A stretch of 64,000 bases of DNA, taken from an uncultured Prevotella sp. (GTDB taxonomy: Bacteria; Bacteroidota; Bacteroidia; Bacteroidales; Bacteroidaceae). Made by a program: the position numbers and the translations under genes. This document shows, piece after piece, positions 49,774-57,729 of this stretch (positions within the stretch are counted from its first letter, which is position 1; every line of letters begins with the position of its first letter). Under the pieces are notes generated by a model. The model did not search any database. It was not told the DNA's origin and worked only from the letters and a program-made list of their open reading frames with translations. Where the stretch lies: positions 1-64,000 of the forward strand of contig CAKQPF010000006.1 of assembly GCA_934256705.1 (NCBI GenBank). Reading direction: 5' to 3'.

Positions 49774-52647
49774 TTAGAGAGACTGCTTAACCTCGATTTC
49801 CATGAATGTTTCGAGGATGTCACCCTGCTGGATATCGTTGAAGTTGACAAGGGAAATACCACACTCAAAGTTAGTGGCAACCTCCTTGACATCATCCTTG
49901 AAGCGCTTGAGAGCATTGATTTCAGCAGTATGAATCACGATACCATCACGGATAACGCGAGCCTTGTCAGAGCGGTGTACCTTGCCTTCGGTGACCATTG
50001 CACCAGCAACAGTACCCACCTTACTGATCTTATAGACCTCACGAACCTCAACCTGACCTGTGACAACTTCCTTCTTGACCTTATCAAGCATACCTTCCAT
50101 AACGGAAGTGATGTCATCGATAGCGTCATAGATGACAGAATAGGTGTTGATTTCCACGCCATGCTGCTCAGCAACCTTCTTGGCAGCGGCAGAAGGACGT
50201 ACATTAAAGCCGATGATAATGGAGTTTTCTGCAGCAGAAGCGAGCATTACATCGTTCTCTGAAATCTGACCTACAGCGCCCTGAATGACGTTCACCTGAA
50301 TCTTTTCGGTAGAAAGCTTGATGAAAGAGTCGGTGAGTGCCTCGACAGAACCCTGGGTATCAGCCTTGACAATGAGGTTAAGCACGTGGAATTCACCAAG
50401 TGCGATGCGGTGAGCAATCTCCTCAAGACCGACCACTTTGGTAGTTCTGAGACTCTGTTCACGCTGCAACTGTAGTCGCTTGTTTGCGATTTCCTTTGCT
50501 TCCTGCTCAGTATTCATGACGTGGAAAGAGTCACCTGCGCTTGGCGCACCATTGAGTCCGAGGATAATAGCTGGCTCAGCAGGCTTCACATTGTCGATGC
50601 GCTGGTTACGTTCATTGAACAATGCCTTCACACGACCATAGTAAGTGCCGGCAATTACGATGTCTCCCATCTTGAGAGTACCGTTGCTTACGAGCAGAGT
50701 AGCCACGTAACCACGTCCCTTATCGAGCGATGCCTCAATGACAGAACCAGTTGCCTTACGGTTAGGATTAGCCTTCAGATCGAGCATTTCCGCCTCAAGG
50801 AGCACCTTTTCGAGAAGTTCATCGACGCCGATACCCTTCTTTGCACTGATTTCCTGACACTGATATTTACCGCCCCATTCCTCTACAAGGAGGTTCATTG
50901 ATGCGAGGTCCTGGCGTATTTTGTCTGGGTTTGCGCCCGGTTTATCAATCTTGTTGATTGCGAAAACCATCGGAACATTCGCTGCCTGCGCATGAGCAAT
51001 CGCCTCTTTAGTGGTAGGCATGATGGAGTCATCAGCGGCAATGATGATGATAGCGATATCAGTCACCTGGGTACCACGGGCACGCATGGCGGTGAAAGCT
51101 TCGTGACCAGGGGTATCAAGGAAAGTGATACGGCGTCCATCATCAAGCTTCACGTTGTATGCACCGATGTGCTGGGTGATACCGCCCGCCTCTCCGGCGA
51201 TGACATTTGTCTGTCGGATGTAGTCGAGGAGAGAGGTCTTACCATGGTCAACGTGTCCCATCACGGTAACAATAGGTGCACGTGACACTAGATCATTCTC
51301 GTCATCTTCAGCTTCCTGCACAGCTTCCTGCACCTCAGCGCTGACATATTCTGTGGTGAAACCGAACTCTTCAGCCACGATATTGATGGTTTCAGCGTCC
51401 AGTCTCTGGTTGATACTAACCATAACACCGATAGACATGAGGGTACCGATAAGCTTTGTCACCGGAATATCCATCATGGTGGCCAGTTCGGAAACTGTAA
51501 CGAACTCGGTAAGCTTCAGTACCTTTTCGCCCATTTCCTGTTCGAGGAGCTCCTCATCACGGCGTTCAGCGGCAGCATCACGCTTTTCCTTACGGTATTT
51601 AGCGCCCTTCTTGTTCTGTGCGGACTTAGAAGTAAGGCGTGCGAGTGTCTCTTTTACCTGACGTGCAACATCCTCTTCGTTGACCTCCTGTGGCTTATTC
51701 TGGTTGCGATTCTTATTCTTGTTCTTGCCTTTACCTCCCTGCTGGTTCTGGTTATTGCCGGCATTCTTTCCGTTTTTGCCTTTTCCGTTGCCCTGAGGCT
51801 GATTAGCAGCAGCGTTGATATCCACGCGTTCCTTGTTGATTCGGTTACGTTTCTTCTTCTCGCTGTTGGCATTCTGCTGTCCGCCACGTCCCTGCTGAGC
51901 CTTTTCCTCACGCTCCTTGCGGCGCTCTTCCTTGGTTTTCTTCTTCGGACGAGTGCTCTGGTTGAGTGCATCGAGGTCGATTTTACCCACTACATTCATC
52001 CTCTGTCCTACGAGTTTGCGCTCACTATGGGTGGTGAAGACCTCGACTTTAGGGGCTGATGTCTTAGGTTCCTCAGCAGCAGGAGTTGCTTTTGGAGCTT
52101 CCACTACTGGAGCAGCAGGCTTTGGTTCCTCCTTTTTCTCCACTGCAGGAGCAGGGGTTGGCTTAGGCTGCTCCACTTTTTTCTCCGCTTCAGGAGCAGG
52201 AGTTGGCTTAGGCTGTTCCACCTTTTTCTCAGGCTTAGGTTCTGTTTTTGGTTCCGGTTTCTTTTCCTCTACAGGCTTTTCCGCCTTTTTAGGCTCAGCC
52301 TTTTTGCCGTTTATGGCGTCGAGGTCAATCTTTCCGAGGGGTCTGTACTCTTGTCTCACGGTCTCCCTTGGAGCGGATTTTTCCTTCTTCTCGGCAGGTT
52401 TGTTTTCCTTAGGCTCTTTTCTTTCCTTCTGATCCTTAGGCTTTTTCTGGAAGAGCTTTTCAGCCTGTGTGCGCACTTCCTTATCCTTTGCAAAGGCATT
52501 GGACAGCGCCTCATACTGCTCTTCAGAAATCTTGCATGTCGGTTCAGGCTTTACCTCGCCAAGTTCGGGTCGCTTTGCGAGGAATTCAACAGCGGTCTGC
52601 AGTCCGATGTTGAGTTCTTTAATTGCTTTATTTAGTCTTATACTCAT
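49774..52647 (-). CDS. infB: Translation initiation factor IF-2
   Basis: 957 residues. GTPase that brings initiator tRNA to the ribosome. The first ~440 residues are low complexity (Lys/Glu/Pro-rich, including PKPTPAPEAEKKVEQPKPT, and an Asn/Gly/Lys-rich stretch), then G1 GHVDHGKTSLL, G3 DTPGHEAF, G4 NKID, and domains II-IV. Lengthy N-terminal regions are usual in Bacteroidetes. Third gene of the rimP-nusA-infB operon, 30 bp after nusA. Confidence 0.97.
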   Translation of the reverse strand: MSIRLNKAIKELNIGLQTAVEFLAKRPELGEVKPEPTCKISEEQYEALSNAFAKDKEVRTQAEKLFQKKPKDQKERKEPKENKPAEKKEKSAPRETVRQEYRPLGKIDLDAINGKKAEPKKAEKPVEEKKPEPKTEPKPEKKVEQPKPTPAPEAEKKVEQPKPTPAPAVEKKEEPKPAAPVVEAPKATPAAEEPKTSAPKVEVFTTHSERKLVGQRMNVVGKIDLDALNQSTRPKKKTKEERRKEREEKAQQGRGGQQNANSEKKKRNRINKERVDINAAANQPQGNGKGKNGKNAGNNQNQQGGKGKNKNKNRNQNKPQEVNEEDVARQVKETLARLTSKSAQNKKGAKYRKEKRDAAAERRDEELLEQEMGEKVLKLTEFVTVSELATMMDIPVTKLIGTLMSIGVMVSINQRLDAETINIVAEEFGFTTEYVSAEVQEAVQEAEDDENDLVSRAPIVTVMGHVDHGKTSLLDYIRQTNVIAGEAGGITQHIGAYNVKLDDGRRITFLDTPGHEAFTAMRARGTQVTDIAIIIIAADDSIMPTTKEAIAHAQAANVPMVFAINKIDKPGANPDKIRQDLASMNLLVEEWGGKYQCQEISAKKGIGVDELLEKVLLEAEMLDLKANPNRKATGSVIEASLDKGRGYVATLLVSNGTLKMGDIVIAGTYYGRVKALFNERNQRIDNVKPAEPAIILGLNGAPSAGDSFHVMNTEQEAKEIANKRLQLQREQSLRTTKVVGLEEIAHRIALGEFHVLNLIVKADTQGSVEALTDSFIKLSTEKIQVNVIQGAVGQISENDVMLASAAENSIIIGFNVRPSAAAKKVAEQHGVEINTYSVIYDAIDDITSVMEGMLDKVKKEVVTGQVEVREVYKISKVGTVAGAMVTEGKVHRSDKARVIRDGIVIHTAEINALKRFKDDVKEVATNFECGISLVNFNDIQQGDILETFMEIEVKQSL

Positions 52648-52677
52648 TTACTCTTAGATTAGGAATTACGACGATTA

Positions 52678-53940
52678 TTACTTTTCGAACTCAGCGCGAA
52701 GCACCTCCAGCACGTGGTCAACGGTCTCTTCTTCGAGGTCTGCCTTAGCGATGAGCATCTCACGTGGAGCATTCAGCACGCTCTTTGCAGTGTCAAGACC
52801 GATAGACTTGATGGCATCAATAACCCACTGGTCGATTTCGTCAGAGAATTCTTCGAGGTAGATATCGTCGCTATCCTCATCATCACCGAGGTCGCGGAAT
52901 ACGTCAATGGTATATTCTGTCAGCATGGAGGCGAGCTTGATGTTCTGTCCTCCACGTCCGATAGCGAGGCTTACTTCCTCTGGAAGGAGATATACTTCTG
53001 CCTTCTTTTCCTCATCATTGAGGTTGATGCTGTTGATTCGGGCAGGAGCAAGCGCACGCTGTATGAAGAGCTTTGTATTTGATGTGTAGTTGATTACGTC
53101 CATATTCTCGTTGCAAAGCTCACGAACGATGCCATGAACGCGGCTTCCCTTCACGCCGACGCAGGCACCTACCGGGTCGATACGCTCGTCGAAGCTTTCT
53201 ACAGCCACCTTAGCGCGCTCTCCCGGGAGACGTGCTATCTTGCGGATAGCGATGAGTCCCTCTGCTATTTCAGGCACTTCTGCTTCGAGAAGGCGCTGGA
53301 GGAAGAGCGGACTGGTGCGTGAAAGGATAATCTTAGGATTGTTGTTTTCATTGTCCACACGTGCGATGACGGCCTTGATGGTCTCGCCTTTGCGGTACTG
53401 GTCTTGCGGAATCTGCTCTGACTTAGGGAGAATGAGCTCGTTATTGTCATCATCCACGATGAGAACCTCACGCTTCCATGTCTGATATACCTCGCCTGAG
53501 ATGATCTCGCCCACACGGTCCTTATATTTATTGTAAAGGTTGTCATGCTCAAGTTCGAGGATTTTGGAAGCGAGGGTCTGACGGAGATTGAGGATGGCAC
53601 GGCGTCCGAACTTTGCGAAGTCCACGCGTTCTGACACCTCCTCGCCCACTTCATAGTCGGCTTCTATCTTCTGAGCCTCTTTGAGAGCTATCTGCTTGTT
53701 TTCGTCTTCCACTTCTCCGTCAGCCACAACGATACGGTTGCGGTAGATTTCGAAGTCGCCCTTGTCAGGGTTTACGATAACGTCGAAATTCTCGTCACTA
53801 CCGAAGATTTTGGCAATAACGTTACGGAAACTTTCTTCCAGCACACTTACGAGTGTGGTGCGATCGATGTTCTTGGTGTCCTTGAACTCCTTGAAGGTCT
53901 CGATCATGTTTGGTTGTAAATCTGTTGCTTTTGTTGCCAT
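52678..53940 (-). CDS. nusA: Transcription termination/antitermination factor NusA
   Basis: 420 residues. N-terminal RNAP-binding domain (TLVSVLEESFRNVIAKIFG), S1 domain (VGEIISGEVYQTWKREVLIVDDD), two KH domains (GVKGSRVHGIVREL and IGRGGQNIKLAS), and an acidic C-terminal stretch. Lies between rimP and infB as in most bacteria. In E. coli NusA regulates its own operon; a hairpin leader upstream of rimP may serve the same purpose here. Confidence 0.96.
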   Translation of the reverse strand: MATKATDLQPNMIETFKEFKDTKNIDRTTLVSVLEESFRNVIAKIFGSDENFDVIVNPDKGDFEIYRNRIVVADGEVEDENKQIALKEAQKIEADYEVGEEVSERVDFAKFGRRAILNLRQTLASKILELEHDNLYNKYKDRVGEIISGEVYQTWKREVLIVDDDNNELILPKSEQIPQDQYRKGETIKAVIARVDNENNNPKIILSRTSPLFLQRLLEAEVPEIAEGLIAIRKIARLPGERAKVAVESFDERIDPVGACVGVKGSRVHGIVRELCNENMDVINYTSNTKLFIQRALAPARINSINLNDEEKKAEVYLLPEEVSLAIGRGGQNIKLASMLTEYTIDVFRDLGDDEDSDDIYLEEFSDEIDQWVIDAIKSIGLDTAKSVLNAPREMLIAKADLEEETVDHVLEVLRAEFEK

Positions 53941-54052
53941 TATATTATATTTTTATTTTTTCATATAAAAGAAGCGGCCACCGGGCGGTCATAACCATGC
54001 TTCCGGTGCCTATTCTGCGGTCTCCGACTGGCGGGAACCGGTGATGTTCCCC

Positions 54053-54520
54053 TTACTTGAAGCTGATGAGATACTTGCAGTATTTCACTTCGTCCATGGA
54101 GAACTGCATATCCACGTCCACGAGCACTGGGCGTTTTTTCCCTTCCACTTTCTGCTTTTCCTTGGTAGAGACGACGAAAGTCCTGCCTTCCACGCTCTTC
54201 AGAGTGCCGGTAATCTTCTTTCCGTCGGCAGGAAGCACTTCCACTTCCTTTCCGATGCAGTTGACATACTGCTGTTCCACCTTGAAAGGCATACCGAGAC
54301 CTGCGCTTCCGACTTCGAGTTCATAGTCCTCTTCATCACGGCTGAGATGCTCTTCGATGAAGCGGCTGAGGGCTACACAATCCTCAATCCACACACCTTC
54401 TGCATGGTCAATCTCTACTACGATGCGGTCATCAGGGCTAACCTCTACATCTACCAGGAAGTACTCCTTACCTTGGAGCCATTCCAAAACTAAAGTCTTA
54501 ACAACGTTTTTGTCTATCAT
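54053..54520 (-). CDS. rimP: Ribosome maturation factor RimP
   Basis: 155 residues from ATG 54520 (MIDKNVVKT); the frame stays open to 54565, but that part overlaps the leader hairpins. VDVEVSPDDRIVVEIDHAEGVWIEDCVALSRFIEEHL and YELEVGSAGLGMPF are the RimP core (usually SPGL in place of SAGL). It assists 30S assembly. First gene of rimP-nusA-infB. Confidence 0.92.
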   Translation of the reverse strand: MIDKNVVKTLVLEWLQGKEYFLVDVEVSPDDRIVVEIDHAEGVWIEDCVALSRFIEEHLSRDEEDYELEVGSAGLGMPFKVEQQYVNCIGKEVEVLPADGKKITGTLKSVEGRTFVVSTKEKQKVEGKKRPVLVDVDMQFSMDEVKYCKYLISFK

Positions 54521-54539
54521 TATTTTCTCTCTTAATTGA

Positions 54540-54567
54540 AGGTGGGGATATTTCGTTATAGCCACCT
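54540..54567. promoter_or_regulatory. Second leader hairpin of the rimP operon
   Basis: AGGTGG (54540-54545) and CCACCT (54562-54567) with a 16-nt loop, between the terminator-like hairpin and the rimP start. Confidence 0.45.
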
Positions 54568-54569
54568 AA

Positions 54570-54606
54570 TAAAAGAATGAGGAACTCTCGCCGGAGTTCC
54601 TCATTC
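54570..54606 (-). terminator. Terminator / attenuator-like hairpin
   Basis: Arms 54575-54587 and 54594-54606 pair perfectly over 13 bp (GAATGAGGAACTC), with TTTT following on the minus strand. It can end the S41 protease transcript. It also lies at the 5' end of the transcript from the rimP promoter, so it may attenuate the rimP-nusA-infB operon. Confidence 0.7.
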
Positions 54607-54619
54607 CACTGAACGGATG

Positions 54620-54651
54620 CAAAGTTAGTAAATTTTATTGGAATTACCAAA
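54620..54651 (-). promoter_or_regulatory. Promoter of rimP-nusA-infB
   Basis: Minus strand TTTG (54648-54651), 20 bp, TAACTTTG (54620-54627): consensus at both elements. Initiation would be just before the terminator-like hairpin at 54570-54606. Confidence 0.7.
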
Positions 54652-54768
54652 TGTTTTCACAAAAAAGTGTAAAAAGGAAAGGGATAAACCGTAAATACCT
54701 CCAGGATTTCCGTATTTATCAGTCAATCAGCCGGAAAAGCGCCGAAGCGGAAGCCGTCCGGAAGCCCG

Positions 54769-56424
54769 TCACTTACCGAGTGAAAGCGGTGTTCCCTTGC
54801 CCTCAAGTATCAGCTTCTTGGCTGCCAATGCCTGCTTGTCGGTGCGCAACTGGTGCGCCAATGCGCCACGCTGGAAATAGTATGCCGGAAGTATGTCCAT
54901 CTCAAGTGCGTCGCGGATGTCCTTGGAATGGCGGTCAAGCTCGCGTGAAAGGTTGTGCTTGAGCTTCTTGCGCAATGCCTCGAATTCCGGTGCGGCATCA
55001 TCGTAGTAGCCTTCAAACTTTGCCATCTTCTCCAGGTCTTCAAGGTATTTCACCGTCTCGCGGTCGTATTTGAAGCCTGCTTTCACCACCTTTTCCTTGA
55101 AGTCGGCATACTCGGCATCGGTGATGGCAAACTGGTCCTCGCTTGCTATCTTCGGATGGCGGGCGATATAATCGACCACCCAGTCTGCCGCCACGTTGGT
55201 GGAGTCGAGCCCTGCGCCGAAGAGGTAAGCCACGATGTTTGGCAATGTGTCCGCCGCGAGGGTCACGTCAGGCTTTATGCCACCTCCGTCACGCACCTCC
55301 CGTCCTGCCCTTGTGTGGAACACATGGGTCAGCGAGTCGGGTATATGCTCCGTATATCCGCCTCCCGAGTGCTTGTAGTTTATGGCCTGGATGCAGCGTC
55401 CGCTCGGTATATAATACTTGGAGGTGGTGAGTTTCATGCTCGCATTATGCGGAAGGTCCATCGGCAGCTGCACCAATCCTTTTCCAAACGTGCGCGTACC
55501 GAATATAATAGCACGGTCAAGGTCCTGCAGAGAGCCGGCCGTGATCTCGCTTGCCGAAGCTGAATTGCCGTTGACAAGCACCACAAGTGGCATAACAGTA
55601 TCGATAGGCTCCTGCGTGGTGACGTAGTCATGGTTGGCACGCTTTATCTTTCCTCTCGTCGTGACGAGCGTAATACCCTTCGGCACGAACATATTGACTA
55701 TCTTCACTGCCTCCTGCAGCGAACCGCCGCCATTGTTTCTCAGGTCAAAGACGAGCCCCTTCATGCCCTGCTGGCGCAGCTCCACGAATGCGCGGCGCAC
55801 GTCTCTGGCGCAGTCTTCCGTAAACTGGCTAAGCCCGATGTACCCCACTCCATCGCCCATCATGCCGTAATAAGGCACGGCAGGCATCTGTATGGCGCGT
55901 CTGGTCACCTTCATTTTCATTATCTTTCCGGTGGAAGGTCTCTTTATCTTTATTAAAAAGGTGGAACCGGCATCGCCCCTCAGATGCGAGGAGACATATT
56001 CATTGCCTTTTCCCTGCATAGTGGAATCGTCGATGGCGAGTATCTCGTCGCCCTTCTGCAGCCCCACTTCTGCGGCCGGCATGCCTTCATACGGCTCGTC
56101 GATACATGAATTTCCCGTTTTGAGGTTGAGTCGGATAATCGCACCAATGCCGGCATACTTGCCCGTGAGCATGGTTTTCAGGTCCTTCACCTTATCGGGT
56201 GCGTAGTATTCGGTATAGGGGTCGAGCGATTTGAGCATGGCCCTGATTCCTGTCCCCACCACTTCCGACGCATCGAGCGTATCGACATACATCATATCGA
56301 GGTTCTTGTAGATGGCGGTAAATATGTCAAGGTTACGCGCCACGTCATAGTTGTGGTTCTTCTTTTGTGCGCTGCCGGCAATGCCAACGGCAAGCAACAG
56401 CAGCAAAATCACACTTTTTCTCAT
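54769..56424 (-). CDS. S41-family carboxy-terminal processing protease
   Basis: 551 residues. Signal peptide (MRKSVILLLLLAVGIAGSAQ), PDZ domain (about 85-170; GIGAIIRLN, GLQKGDEILAIDD) and S41 catalytic domain with Ser in NGNSASASEI and Lys in FGKGLVQ, the Ser/Lys dyad of CtpA/Prc-type proteases. It would process periplasmic or secreted proteins. The C-terminal 150 residues are charged and helical. A TACTTTTG -7 element lies at 56452-56459. Confidence 0.94.
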   Translation of the reverse strand: MRKSVILLLLLAVGIAGSAQKKNHNYDVARNLDIFTAIYKNLDMMYVDTLDASEVVGTGIRAMLKSLDPYTEYYAPDKVKDLKTMLTGKYAGIGAIIRLNLKTGNSCIDEPYEGMPAAEVGLQKGDEILAIDDSTMQGKGNEYVSSHLRGDAGSTFLIKIKRPSTGKIMKMKVTRRAIQMPAVPYYGMMGDGVGYIGLSQFTEDCARDVRRAFVELRQQGMKGLVFDLRNNGGGSLQEAVKIVNMFVPKGITLVTTRGKIKRANHDYVTTQEPIDTVMPLVVLVNGNSASASEITAGSLQDLDRAIIFGTRTFGKGLVQLPMDLPHNASMKLTTSKYYIPSGRCIQAINYKHSGGGYTEHIPDSLTHVFHTRAGREVRDGGGIKPDVTLAADTLPNIVAYLFGAGLDSTNVAADWVVDYIARHPKIASEDQFAITDAEYADFKEKVVKAGFKYDRETVKYLEDLEKMAKFEGYYDDAAPEFEALRKKLKHNLSRELDRHSKDIRDALEMDILPAYYFQRGALAHQLRTDKQALAAKKLILEGKGTPLSLGK

Positions 56425-56451
56425 ATTATCTGGATTTTTCTATTCGAAGTA

Positions 56452-56459
56452 CAAAAGTA
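56452..56459 (-). promoter_or_regulatory. -7 element for the S41 protease gene
   Basis: TACTTTTG on the minus strand, 28 bp before the start codon. The -33 element is not clear. Confidence 0.45.
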
Positions 56460-56550
56460 AGAAAAAAGTCAGAAGAAACACCCTGTTTTGGCATAAAAAC
56501 GCATAAAAACACACTTTTTAAAGGAAAAATCAAAAAAAATCACGAAAAAA

Positions 56551-56582
56551 TTTGGTGGAATCAAAAAAACGTCGTACCTTTG
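56551..56582 (+). promoter_or_regulatory. tRNA-Asn promoter
   Basis: TTTG (56551-56554), 20 bp, TACCTTTG (56575-56582), about 40 bp before the tRNA. Confidence 0.75.
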
Positions 56583-56623
56583 CATCGCAATTCGGAAATG
56601 AGTTGTAATCTTAACAAAAGATT

Positions 56624-56697
56624 GCTTCAGTAGCTCAGTTGGTTAGAGCACCTGACTGTTAATCAGGGGGTCGTTGGTTCAAGCCCATCCTGGAGCG
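56624..56697 (+). tRNA. tRNA-Asn (anticodon GTT)
   Basis: Acceptor GCTTCAG/CTGGAGC (one G-U), D stem GCTC/GAGC, anticodon stem CCTGA/TCAGG with GTT at 56658-56660, T loop TTCAAGC, discriminator G. CCA is not encoded. The T stem GTTGG/CCATC has a T-T mismatch at its second pair. Confidence 0.95.
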
Positions 56698-56700
56698 CAA

Positions 56701-56731
56701 AAAGAGATACTTTCGGGTATCTCTTTTTTTT
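56701..56731 (+). terminator. Intrinsic terminator after tRNA-Asn
   Basis: AAAGAGATAC (56701-56710) and GTATCTCTTT (56717-56726) with a 6-nt loop and T-run. Confidence 0.85.
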
Positions 56732-56760
56732 GTTTCTACCCTTATGGTTGCGAAATATCA

Positions 56761-57560
56761 AAATATCAATAAAGAAAAATAAAGAAAAATATTTCTACAA
56801 TCATTATTTATTGATATTTCATAGATCCACAAAAAACCAGCCACACCTTTTTATATATCATTGTATATTTTTGTTTATTGATATTTCATATCCAGCAAGT
56901 GCGAGTCCACAGCCACACAATATCATTGTATATTTTTATCCATTGATATTTCATACCCAGCAAGTAAAAGCGGGAGAAAAACAGAACAAAAAGACGACAG
57001 CTAAGCTATCATTTCGCGATACCTAAGCTTTCACACCGCAATAGCATAGCTTTTACCTCCTAAAAGCATAGATATTACCCTCCAATAGCATAGCTTTTAC
57101 AACCTAAAAACTATGCTTTTACAACCTATTGACTATCAGTTTGTTATAAAACCATTTCCATACCATCCGCCACATACGGGAAAATCGAACAGTTTTCCCC
57201 TCGCTATGACCCTCATTGTGGATAAAATATCAATGGATAAAGAATTGGTTTGGATGCTCCTTGTGGATAAAATATCAATGGATAAAAATATAAAAAGATA
57301 ATGTAAAAATATTCTTTTGAAGCAAACATACGGGCTGAAAGATTGTTTTTATTTATAATTATCATATTTTTTTCTATTGATATTTTATCCCGATTGCCAC
57401 CAAACGACAAGACAACCTGTCAGCAAGCTTAGGCTGGAAGCCTATACCGAGCGAAGCGAGAGTAACCCGGGACGAAGTCTCGGGATTATAAACGCAAGAA
57501 GAAAGGCTGTCTGGAAGACAGTACCAAAACAACATCAAATCAATTTATCCATTGATATTT
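56761..57560. repeat. Dispersed TATTGATATTTTATCC repeats
   Basis: Copies of a TTTATCCATTGATATTTTATCC-like element (written in parts: TTTATCCATTGATA then TTTTATCC) occur at about 56807, 56873, 56937, 57372 and 57543 on the plus strand and at about 56761, 57217 and 57270 inverted. The copies at 56856-56900 and 56922-56965 belong to a longer ~45-bp duplication. The segment 56732-57729 has no credible gene. Confidence 0.7.
56995..57148. repeat. 22-bp tandem array 11 (seven units)
   Basis: Units begin at 56995, 57017, 57039, 57061, 57083, 57105 and 57127, no indels. The core CAATAGCATAGCTTTTAC matches array 1 and is the reverse complement of array 8. Lies between tRNA-Asn and the GH35 gene. Confidence 0.92.
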
Positions 57561-57672
57561 TATCCCGATTGCCACCAGACCAATCACACCTTTTACCCTG
57601 AAAATTCCGTCATTGAACGATTATCACCCTAAAAATGACGAATAAAAATGTAGGTTTTACACTTTTTTTCCG

Positions 57673-57680
57673 TAATTTTG
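57673..57680 (+). promoter_or_regulatory. -7 element for the GH35 operon
   Basis: TAATTTTG, 50 bp before the GH35 start. No good TTTG -33 element at the normal spacing; an activator could be needed. Confidence 0.5.
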
Positions 57681-57729
57681 CACCTACAAATGTTTTATTA
57701 AGAACAAACCTCTATTTTTCAAATCCGAA

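Noticed and set aside
53969..54052. REP copy in the nusA-rimP gap (CGGCCACCGGGCGGTC)
   Set aside because: Arms do not pair over six bases and the ACACAGTGGC tail is absent.
26350..57148. 22-bp arrays as CRISPR arrays
   Set aside because: There are no alternating conserved repeats and unique spacers; units follow directly on one another, vary within an array, and no cas genes are present.
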